Shown: piece by piece, positions 21,051 to 26,909 of the stretch
How the letters are laid out: every line of letters begins with the position of its first letter
How positions within the stretch are numbered: the stretch's first letter is position 1
NCBI GenBank assembly: GCA_036397395.1
Contig: DASWIZ010000045.1
Coordinates: 1-26,909, forward strand
Source of the DNA: DASRUP01 sp036397395
GTDB taxonomy: Bacteria > Patescibacteriota > Minisyncoccia > Minisyncoccales > UBA10102
DNA: 26,909 bases
Direction of reading: 5' to 3'
The notes under the pieces: model-generated
What the model was told of the DNA's origin: nothing
The model's input: only the letters and a program-made list of their open reading frames with translations
Database searches by the model: none
Made by a program: the position numbers and the translations under genes

Positions 21051-21689
21051 CTACCCTTTACAAGAGGAGATAAGAAAATCATCGCTCGTGTCGGCGGTAA
21101 CTACTCCTTCGTCAAAGCTGAACATACGGATTTTATACCATGCTTCAGGCCGCACAAATCCAAAATCAACATCCCCTATCCGCCATTGGTACTTTCCTTC
21201 TTCGGAGGAGTGCGTATTTTTTATCGTATATATTCCTGTCCCGCTTTCCATTTTTATGCTCACCTTTTCAATGCCTTTCCAATTCCATTCTATCGTGTAA
21301 GGTTCACCAAAACAAAGGGTCTCCTGAGCGCCGGGGCGTATAATCTCGATGAAGCGCTCTTCTGTCCTAAAAAGTGGGAGTTGATATTCTTTTTGTTGCG
21401 AACCAGTTAAACGCTCGAGAATATTCTGAAGCCCCTCCTCTATTTGTTGTTGCGCACGAGTCTCTTTCTTCAAGAAAGAAATCTCCTGTTGTGTGTTGAC
21501 GTGGCGCTCCTCAAGCGCTTTCACGTGCTGTTCTATTGCTTCAACCTCTCTGCTCTTTTCTTCGACCTCCTTCTTCAAACCTTCTCGTTGAGAAATTCCC
21601 CAAACCAAAACTCCGCTGGAGATAATAATTACGGCTACAAATACTATACCGAGAAAGAGCCTAATTTCGGGTTTGAAGTCTTGAAGCAT
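21051..21689 (-). CDS. Membrane-anchored coiled-coil protein with Ig-like domain, paralogue 1
   Basis: 212 residues from MLQDFKPEIRLF; a TTG ten codons up would overlap the locus C promoter. One transmembrane helix (LFLGIVFVAVIIISSGVLVWGI), a long charged coiled coil (LKKEVEEKSREVEAIEQHVK and on to the LTGSQQ region), then an Ig-like domain: IIRPGAQETLCFGEPYTIEW, KGIEKVSIKM, and ending DDFLISSCKG. The two Cys match those of the downstream paralogue. First gene of the run 21051, 20374, 18805, all anchored outside. Located between pilB and pilC; a link to pilus function is possible but unshown. Confidence 0.65.
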   Translation of the reverse strand: MLQDFKPEIRLFLGIVFVAVIIISSGVLVWGISQREGLKKEVEEKSREVEAIEQHVKALEERHVNTQQEISFLKKETRAQQQIEEGLQNILERLTGSQQKEYQLPLFRTEERFIEIIRPGAQETLCFGEPYTIEWNWKGIEKVSIKMESGTGIYTIKNTHSSEEGKYQWRIGDVDFGFVRPEAWYKIRMFSFDEGVVTADTSDDFLISSCKG

Positions 21690-21712
21690 GTAATGTAAAA
21701 ATTGAGCTGCTA

Positions 21713-21740
21713 TTGACAATTACATTGGGTTTGCTATACT
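21713..21740 (+). promoter_or_regulatory. Locus C promoter
   Basis: TTGACA, 16-nt spacer ending TTTGC, TATACT. It differs from the locus A promoter by one base over 28, spacer included. Confidence 0.75.
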
Positions 21741-21746
21741 GAGAAT

Positions 21747-21850
21747 ACGCAATGTAAGCCCCAGCTGAATACCGACCTTATGGCGGGTTTCCTCCGACGT
21801 CACGTCGGAGGATAGGCTGTACCCCCTATCACGGGGGCGTTTGCGTTTTT
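21747..21850 (+). ncRNA. Plus-strand structured small RNA candidate, locus C
   Basis: About 104 nt following the locus C promoter. The 5' end ACGCAA (21747-21752) can pair with TTGCGT (21841-21846) at the 3' end. Inside are AGCC/GGCT, the perfect 9-bp hairpin CCTCCGACG-TCA-CGTCGGAGG (21791-21811), and CCCCC-6-GGGGG (21822-21837), followed by GTTTGCGTTTTT. The last hairpin plus T-run is a terminator. There is no ORF. The transcript ends exactly at the stop codon of the convergent DUF3800 gene. I do not recognise it as 6S, tmRNA, RNase P or SRP RNA. Confidence 0.62.
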
Positions 21851-22412
21851 ATAGGGCTGTTACAATATCCTTTTCAAGTAGTTTTTTCAATATGTTCTTC
21901 GCCCACGGATTATCCTCTTGCGCATCGCGAACCAATCCGCAAAGAGCGTCGGCAAGCCTAATAAATATATCATTTTCTTCTCGTCTCACGCCTTGTAACT
22001 TTCGTTTGTGAATACGCAATTCTCGCAATCCTTGCTCGAATCTCTCTAGCTCTTTTTTGTTAAAACCGTCTACAAAGATCGAAGCCTGGTATTTTTCTTC
22101 TGCCCTTTTCAAAATTGCTTTTGCAGTAGCATAAGAAGTAAGTTTGATATATTTTTTACTGTCGTAAAAAATTTCATAAAACAGCGACTTATGCAATAAG
22201 GAGCTCTGTAGGATTTTCTCGATATACGCTTGCCGATATTGATATGGCGCACCCCGCCATTTCTTGTTGCGTTTTTTCGACTCTAGCTCTATTCTTTCAA
22301 GCTCACGAGCAATCGCATCTCGTTCATCCTCCATTATCAAGACGCCAACGACAAATAGCAAACCTTCGGTATCCTGACCCGATTCATCCACGTAGCAGTA
22401 GAGCTTCTGCAT
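21849..22412 (-). CDS. DUF3800 domain protein
   Basis: 187 residues. N-terminal LYCYVDESGQD (acidic D9 and E10), then LLFVVGVLIM, a central ASIFVDGFNKK and a C-terminal IRLADALCGLVRDA. This is the arrangement of acidic residues in DUF3800, a family thought to have an RNase H-like fold and often found with mobile and defence genes. Substrate unknown. The TATAAT box six bases before ATG predicts a leaderless mRNA. It converges with RNA candidate C, whose terminator touches its stop codon. Confidence 0.82.
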   Translation of the reverse strand: MQKLYCYVDESGQDTEGLLFVVGVLIMEDERDAIARELERIELESKKRNKKWRGAPYQYRQAYIEKILQSSLLHKSLFYEIFYDSKKYIKLTSYATAKAILKRAEEKYQASIFVDGFNKKELERFEQGLRELRIHKRKLQGVRREENDIFIRLADALCGLVRDAQEDNPWAKNILKKLLEKDIVTAL

Positions 22413-22418
22413 TCTGAA

Positions 22419-22424
22419 ATTATA
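22419..22424 (-). promoter_or_regulatory. Leaderless-type extended -10 of the DUF3800 gene
   Basis: TGA-TATAAT on the minus strand, then TTCAGA and ATG (six-base gap). No convincing -35. Confidence 0.6.
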
Positions 22425-22456
22425 TCACGGTTACTCCGTAAACCGAAACATGGAGA

Positions 22457-22477
22457 GGATTTCGTGCTTCGGATTTT
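22457..22477. repeat. Partial copy of the 36-nt repeat
   Basis: 21 bases identical to the core of the 18303 and 18716 repeats, in the same orientation but lacking the TATAAT end. It lies between pilB and the DUF3800 gene. Confidence 0.75.
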
Positions 22478-22484
22478 ATTCTAA

Positions 22485-24245
22485 CTATTCCATAATGACG
22501 CGCAAAACTTCTTCTATGGTGGTTAAGCCTTGGGCGGCTTTGACGAGCCCGTCTTCCACCATGGTTGTCATGCCTTCTGACTCGGCCTGCTGTTGTATTT
22601 TGTCTGAACTCGCGCGCTGCACGATAAGTTCTTTTATGGTTTCCGTTACCGGCAAGACTTCGTAAATTCCAACGCGGCCCTTATATCCGTCCGCGGATTC
22701 CGCGCTTGGCTTTGGCTTGTAAAAAACAGCTTCTCGCAGCGTTTCTTTGGGCTGTAACACTTTTTCTTCCCGCAGCACTTGTTCTACTTTTTCTACGTTG
22801 CAGTAAGAACCCAGGTCTCGGATTTGCTTTTCTGAAAGCTGGTATTTCTCTTTCCCCTCGTGAAGGCGCCGCACCAAACGCTGGGCGATAATAACGTTTA
22901 GCGTGGAAGAAATTAAAAAAGGTTCTGCCCCCATATCCAAAAGGCGGGGGATGCTTCCGGCGGCGTTGGTGGTGTGCAGCGTGGAAAGAACCAGGTGCCC
23001 GGTAAGGGCGGCGTTAATGGCTAACTGCATGGTTTCCGTGTCCCGGATTTCTCCCACCATGAGCACGTCGGGATCCTGGCGCAACAACGAGCGCAGCCCG
23101 GAAGCAAAAGTTAACCCGACTTTGGAATTAATCTGCGTTTGGTTCAATCGCGGCATGCGATACTCAATGGGATCCTCTACCGTGGAAATATTTATTTCCG
23201 GGGTGTTCAGCAAATCCATGGCCGTGTACAGTGTGGTGGTTTTCCCGGACCCGGTAGGGCCGGTGACTAACATCATGCCTACCGGACGCTTCAGGTTTTT
23301 TTGCATAAGCTCTAAGGCGCTTCCGTAAAACCCCAGCTGATCTAAACTTAACGCTTCAGAGCCCTCGGAAAGCAGCCTCATTACCACTTTTTCTCCATCG
23401 AACACGGGCAGCACGGACACGCGGGCGGAATATTTGTATTCATCGGTTTCAATTTTAAAACGGCCGTCCTGGGGCAAACGGTGCTCGTCCAGTTTTAAAC
23501 TCGCCAACACTTTAATGCGGGCCACAATGCCGGAAGCCGCTTGCTTGGGCAGCACCATGGCGTCCCGCAAGACGCCGTCTATACGATACCTGACCACTAC
23601 TTCTTTTTCCGTAGGCTCAATGTGAATATCCGATGCTCTTTGCAAAATGGCGTGTTTTAACAACGTATCCACAATGCGGATAACCGGCAGTTCTTCTGCA
23701 ACTCTCTCCAGTTCTTTTTGCGAAGCATCCCCTTGCTCTCCTTCCTGTTGCTCTTGAATAGCCCGAATACCCGTTATGTCCTTTTGAATAATATCCCCAA
23801 ACTCCGCCTGAAGAGTTTTGGAATACTGCTGCAATACATGCTTAATGCTTTCGGTGGTGGTCAAGCGCGGAAGAATTTTTAAATTTGCCTTTTTTTTAAT
23901 AAAATCGGTGGTGGCCAGGTCGCTTGGGTCAATCATTGCCACCTCCAGCTCATTTCCTTTTTTGCGAAACGCCACAATATTGTGAGAACGCGCAATGGGC
24001 TCTGGAATAATTTTTAAAATTTCCGGTTCAATTTTTTCGTTAACCAAATCCACGAAAGGAATACCCAAAATATAGGCTTCCATTTTAGCCAACTGTTCTT
24101 CTGACAATAAACGTTCTTCAAGCAAAACCTCGTCCAGCTTTTTTTTGGATTTTTTTGCCTTTGTTTCCGCGGCTTGTAACTCTTTCTCTGCCACTAAGCC
24201 CGCATCAAGAAGAAAAGCCCTAAGTTGCTGTACTTCAACTTGCAT
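22485..24245 (-). CDS. pilB: Type IV pilus extension ATPase PilB
   Basis: 586 residues from MQVEVQQLRAF, chosen because GGGGAG lies 9 bases before it; an earlier in-frame ATG (24275) overlaps the receiver gene more. The N-terminal GspE-N domain comes first. Then the ATPase: SDIHIEPTEKEVVVRYRIDG, GPTGSGKTTT (Walker A, about 329-338), EDPIEYRMP (Asp box), LMVGEIRD (Walker B) and a His box GHLVLSTLHTTNA. The Cys4 zinc module usual between the His box and GYKGRVGIYEVL is gone; only one Cys (GSYCN) remains. It powers pilus polymerisation with PilC. Confidence 0.95.
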   Translation of the reverse strand: MQVEVQQLRAFLLDAGLVAEKELQAAETKAKKSKKKLDEVLLEERLLSEEQLAKMEAYILGIPFVDLVNEKIEPEILKIIPEPIARSHNIVAFRKKGNELEVAMIDPSDLATTDFIKKKANLKILPRLTTTESIKHVLQQYSKTLQAEFGDIIQKDITGIRAIQEQQEGEQGDASQKELERVAEELPVIRIVDTLLKHAILQRASDIHIEPTEKEVVVRYRIDGVLRDAMVLPKQAASGIVARIKVLASLKLDEHRLPQDGRFKIETDEYKYSARVSVLPVFDGEKVVMRLLSEGSEALSLDQLGFYGSALELMQKNLKRPVGMMLVTGPTGSGKTTTLYTAMDLLNTPEINISTVEDPIEYRMPRLNQTQINSKVGLTFASGLRSLLRQDPDVLMVGEIRDTETMQLAINAALTGHLVLSTLHTTNAAGSIPRLLDMGAEPFLISSTLNVIIAQRLVRRLHEGKEKYQLSEKQIRDLGSYCNVEKVEQVLREEKVLQPKETLREAVFYKPKPSAESADGYKGRVGIYEVLPVTETIKELIVQRASSDKIQQQAESEGMTTMVEDGLVKAAQGLTTIEEVLRVIME

Positions 24246-24624
24246 ACTCTGCGCTCCCCTTTGTTGCTTTTTCAATAATGGCCACGACTTCGTTTAGGTT
24301 GTAGTTTGATTTCACCAGATACGTGGTAGCCCCCAGGTCAATTGCTTTTTGGATATCTTCCATTTGCTCTAAGTTTGTTAACACAATTACCGGAATATCC
24401 CTGGTGCTTTCCTCTTTTTTCAAGGCTTCCAACACTTCAAATCCGTTCATTTTCGGCATTACTAAATCCAGCAGAATTAAATCCGGATGTTTTTCTTTTG
24501 CCATGCGAAGCCCGATTTCCCCGTCCAAAGCGGAAATTATGTCGTATTCTTCCCCCTCAAGCACGTCAGAAAGTGTTTTGTGAATGACAGATTCGTCTTC
24601 AATAAACAACAATGTTTTTTTCAT
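24235..24624 (-). CDS. Single-domain response regulator, CheY-like
   Basis: 129 residues, a receiver only. Acidic pair E9/D10 (FIEDES), phospho-acceptor D53 (LLDLVMP), T83 (LTN) and K105 (LVKSN) are all present. With no output domain it must act by protein contact. It lies between a histidine kinase (13-base gap) and pilB, whose start codon overlaps its end by 11 bases, so control of the pilus motor is the natural inference. Confidence 0.92.
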   Translation of the reverse strand: MKKTLLFIEDESVIHKTLSDVLEGEEYDIISALDGEIGLRMAKEKHPDLILLDLVMPKMNGFEVLEALKKEESTRDIPVIVLTNLEQMEDIQKAIDLGATTYLVKSNYNLNEVVAIIEKATKGSAEYAS

Positions 24625-24637
24625 TTCTTTGCCCAGC

Positions 24638-25621
24638 TTAACTGGGTTTTATTGGTAAGGTAAACCAAAACGTCGACCCTTTATTTTCTTCGGATTCAAA
24701 GCCGATTTGCCCGCCGGCTCGTTCCAAAAGCGACTTTACAATATACAATCCCAGTCCGGAACCCTCTGTTTGATGCCTGACCGCGTTGCCTGAACGGAAA
24801 AACTTTCGAAAAATAAACCGCTGGTCCTGCTGGGGAATGCCCACTCCATTATCCTCCACCTCGCACCGTATTTTGGCTCCCGTTTGAAAATACCGAATAA
24901 CAATGCGGCTTCTTTCTTTTTTGCGGCCCCGTTCCCCGTCCATTCCGCGCCACGCGTACCTGATGGCGTTATCAACAAGATTGGAAAGCACGTGCCTGAC
25001 CAGCGACGGGTCGCTCCACAGCTTTGGCGCTTTTTCCGCTTCTATTTTTATCTCCACGTTTGAAGCTACCGCGGAAGAATGAAATTCCAACAACACCGCC
25101 TTTATTATCTCTTCCAAAGAAAACTCTTGTTCTTCGAACGGAAGCCGTCCTTGTTCCGCCCGCGAAACCGTTAGCAGGTCGTTTATCATTTCATGCATTC
25201 TTCCCACGTTTTCTTTTAAAATTTGAAAATATCCCGCCTCCTCTTTTGTCTGTTGCATTTTGCCCTCGGTCATTAAATAATCCAGCCCCCATTTTAAGTT
25301 CGTAAGCGGAGAACGAAGTTGGTGGGACACAATGCTGATAAACTCGGTTTTCATGCGGTTTGCTTCCGCCAACTGCTCAAAACTCCGGGTAATGGTAAAG
25401 GCAATGGAAAGAAGGACGCCGGTTAAGGCAAGAATAAAAATAAGGGTAATTTGCGGGTCGCGGATATATCGCTCCCCCAGCACAAAAGAGAAAATAACCG
25501 ATATAATAATGAGCAGCCCCATAATAACGAATAAAAACTGGGGGCACTGCCACAACGGAGTTCCGTATTTTTTACACTCTTCTCCCAAATGGAATTTTAA
25601 AATAAATTCCCGCGCGTTCAT
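24638..25621 (-). CDS. Sensor histidine kinase
   Basis: 327 residues. N-terminal cytoplasmic stretch with C16 and C26 (EECKKYGTPLWQCPQ), two helices at about 29-50 and 57-78, DHp domain with H100 (SIVSHQLRSPLTNLKWG), and a HATPase domain with N box LVDNAIRYAW, G1 VEDNGVGIP, F box FIFRKFFRS and G2 GSGLGLYIVKS. There is almost no extracytoplasmic loop between the helices, so it probably senses within the membrane or cytoplasm. Its probable partner is the adjacent receiver. A TGA-TATACT box six bases before ATG predicts a leaderless start for the kinase/receiver/pilB run. Confidence 0.93.
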   Translation of the reverse strand: MNAREFILKFHLGEECKKYGTPLWQCPQFLFVIMGLLIIISVIFSFVLGERYIRDPQITLIFILALTGVLLSIAFTITRSFEQLAEANRMKTEFISIVSHQLRSPLTNLKWGLDYLMTEGKMQQTKEEAGYFQILKENVGRMHEMINDLLTVSRAEQGRLPFEEQEFSLEEIIKAVLLEFHSSAVASNVEIKIEAEKAPKLWSDPSLVRHVLSNLVDNAIRYAWRGMDGERGRKKERSRIVIRYFQTGAKIRCEVEDNGVGIPQQDQRFIFRKFFRSGNAVRHQTEGSGLGLYIVKSLLERAGGQIGFESEENKGSTFWFTLPIKPS

Positions 25622-25627
25622 TGCGTA

Positions 25628-25633
25628 AGTATA
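25628..25633 (-). promoter_or_regulatory. Leaderless-type extended -10 of the kinase/receiver/pilB run
   Basis: TGA-TATACT on the minus strand, then TACGCA and ATG, a six-base gap. No good -35. The 25634-25758 stretch upstream shows no gene. Confidence 0.55.
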
Positions 25634-25758
25634 TCACATCTCCTTTTCAAACAAAACAAAGACTGCGCGATTGCTATGCAAAACCGCCTGAAAAAAATTT
25701 TGCATATAACTATGAAGCCGGATTGTGGAGAACGTTAGAATCAGGATTCGAGAAACTC

Positions 25759-26061
25759 CTACGAGAGAATTGACAGGTAAAGAATAAACTCCTCATGCCC
25801 GCGGTAATACTCGATGCGCTGTCTATTCAGGTCTTCGGCGTATTGCTTTGCCATTAAATCAAGTGTTGGCGCAATCTTTTGAACAATCTCTTTGTATGGA
25901 CCCAAGAGTTTCTCATAGGCGTATAACCCACCCTTAATAATACCCTTGCTGAGTCCAAGTTCCTGGAGGTTGTCGCCTTCCTCTAGTTTTGTGCATGCCC
26001 AATACTCGTTTAGTTCTGGATGGAAAACACCATAAAAACGCCGCCCCTTAAGAGCTGTAAA
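25759..26061 (-). pseudogene. 5'-truncated GyrI-like effector-binding-domain gene
   Basis: An open frame of 100 codons with no plausible start, closed upstream by TAA at 26062-26064; the only Met is deep inside. The translation looks coding: RRFYGVFHPELNEYWACTKL, then KGIIKGGLYAYEKLLGPYKE, then RQRIEYYRGHEEFILYLSIL. The pattern 'GGxYA....GPYkEI' and the 'E.Y.......L.I' ending resemble GyrI-like (AraC effector-binding) domains that bind small molecules. The N-terminus is missing, and the IS982-like element starts just upstream, so insertion or deletion by that element is the likely cause. The family call is tentative. Confidence 0.5.
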
Positions 26062-26100
26062 TTACGAAACTCCTTTTTGACACGGAAACTTGGTACAATA

Positions 26101-26129
26101 CAAACAGCGCCCGGAACGGGCGCTGTTTG
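26101..26129. repeat. Perfect 13-bp hairpin before the transposase
   Basis: CAAACAGCGCCCG, loop GAA, CGGGCGCTGTTTG, ending 17 bases before the transposase ATG. It could be a terminator shielding the transposase from outside transcription, or the end structure of the element. The 26065-26100 stretch holds TTGACA and TACAAT only 11 bases apart, so no clear promoter. Confidence 0.7.
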
Positions 26130-26146
26130 TTTAAACCAGAATCAAT

Positions 26147-26909
26147 ATGATTCCAGCAATCTACTCAAAACTCAAGTCCATTGTCACACATCTATGTCAA
26201 ACATTCAAGGTCTTTGGAGAAACGCCAAAGACAGGTCGACCCCAAAAGATACCTCGCGTTGATGCGCTCGCGTTATCGTTGTATCAACATCGCAGCGCCA
26301 GAGCAACCAAAAAGTCAGTATACGAGGACTTTGAGAACGTCCTCAAATGCTCCTACAAAACCCTGGTCGTGTCCATGAACAAAGCGGGACTGGCATCATT
26401 GAAACTTCTGTTCGTCATCATGAGATTGGGAAAGAAGCATGCCCATCCCGTCAAGTGCACCGACGCCACGGATATCCCCGTATGCTTAAGGAAGAACGCG
26501 GACTCCCACAAAACCATGCGGCAGTTCGCGGGCTTCGGGCGAAGCTCCAAAGGCTGGTTCTACGGCCTTAAAATGACCATGACCAGAGATTACGAAGGCA
26601 AGGTACTGGCGGTGAGATTCACTGCCCCAGGCGCAAACGACCGTGACATCTTCCGTAAGGTAAACGAGGACATCAACGGCATTATCGTAGCTGATGCCGG
26701 ATACGTATCGAAACAATGAGAACAAGATATGTACATTGAAGGAAGGCGTTGGATTCTGATCAAACCCTACAAGACCATGAAGAAACTCATGACCAAATGG
26801 CAAGAGGAGCTGTACAAGGGCAGGTTCTCCATCGAGTTTGACTTTCGCAACCTGAAACTCTTCCATGGGCTGGTTACTTCCCTGCCCCGTTCCGTGGAAG
26901 GATACCTTG
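26147..26909 (+). mobile_element. IS982-like transposase with in-frame TGA, cut by the window end
   Basis: The frame runs 190 codons to a TGA (26717-26719), then stays open to the window edge for 63 more codons. Part one has the DDE core TDATDIPVC, GWFYGLKMTM, ANDRD and VADAGYVSKQ; part two has EGRRWILIKPYKTMKK and RFSIEFDFRNLKLFHG, where the catalytic Glu (SIEF) should be. From memory of IS982 transposases (DSTPIPVC, GWFFGFK, GDKGYISKEL) the TGA falls where Leu is common, so a single-base change such as TTA to TGA would explain it. The truncated product would lack the catalytic Glu. Terminal repeats were not identified. The element is probably inactive unless the stop is read through. Confidence 0.75.

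Noticed and set aside
26080..26100. Promoter for the transposase (TTGACA and TACAAT)
   Set aside because: The boxes are only 11 bases apart, too close for sigma70 use.
26717..26719. TGA recoded as glycine (SR1/Gracilibacteria code)
   Set aside because: TGA ends DUF4446, pilC, AbiEi and others through ATGA overlaps, so it is a normal stop here.
26486..26866. 126-codon minus-strand frame over the transposase
   Set aside because: The plus-strand reading has DDE transposase motifs on both sides of the TGA; this is its shadow.

Overview
The window looks like a chromosome segment from a Candidate Phyla Radiation bacterium (Patescibacteria, most like Parcubacteria). The signs are very short intergenic gaps, an IF-2 reduced to its GTPase core, a DUF4446 gene in the infB operon, a monoderm-style type IV pilus locus (PilB/C/M/N/O, no secretin seen), a PemK-like toxin with an N-terminal extension, and a histidine kinase with the C..YG.PLWQCP N-terminus that I recall from this group. 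TGA is used as an ordinary stop (several ATGA gene overlaps), so the SR1/Gracilibacteria code is unlikely. Nearly everything is on the minus strand.

Left part (1-8.7 kb). A 5'-truncated DNA methyltransferase converges on a HindIII-family restriction enzyme, and beside them lies a 3' fragment of a tRNA-Leu gene, like the edge of an integrated island. Then comes an information-processing block: tRNA-Arg(CCU), tRNA-Ala(GGC), tRNA-Ser(CGA), DUF4446, infB, rbfA, tRNA-Cys, tRNA-Leu(UAA), and separately tRNA-Arg(UCU) and tRNA-His. At three places homing-endonuclease-like genes (one HTH plus LAGLIDADG-like, one HNH, and a tandem HNH pair) sit between two tRNA genes. Each ends within 12 nt of, or inside, the 5' end of the downstream tRNA.

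Middle and right (8.7-25.6 kb). This is a type IV pilus and two-component locus, in transcription order histidine kinase, receiver, pilB, (accessory block), pilC, three prepilins, PilX-like protein, (AbiE toxin-antitoxin), pilM, pilN, pilO and a PilP-position gene. The 17.7-22.5 kb accessory block holds a DUF3800 protein, three extracytoplasmic-protein genes (two paralogous coiled-coil/Ig-like proteins and a beta-propeller-like protein), a PemK/MazF toxin, a tiny ORF, identical 36-nt repeats, and three plus-strand promoters in gaps between minus-strand genes. Two of those promoters precede compact RNAs whose 5' and 3' ends are complementary.

Right end. A 5'-truncated GyrI-like reading frame is followed by an IS982-like transposase with an in-frame TGA.

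Regulation. At least five genes (the 1763-2809 membrane protein, the LAGLIDADG-like ORF, pilM, DUF3800 and the histidine kinase) have a sigma70-type -10 box exactly 6 nt before ATG. This would start transcription at the A of ATG and give leaderless mRNAs; the HNH gene at 2964-3449 may be a sixth. The most promising material is the tRNA-nested endonucleases, the recurrent plus-strand RNA loci and the leaderless promoter rule. All family names come from reading motifs by eye; no database search was run.
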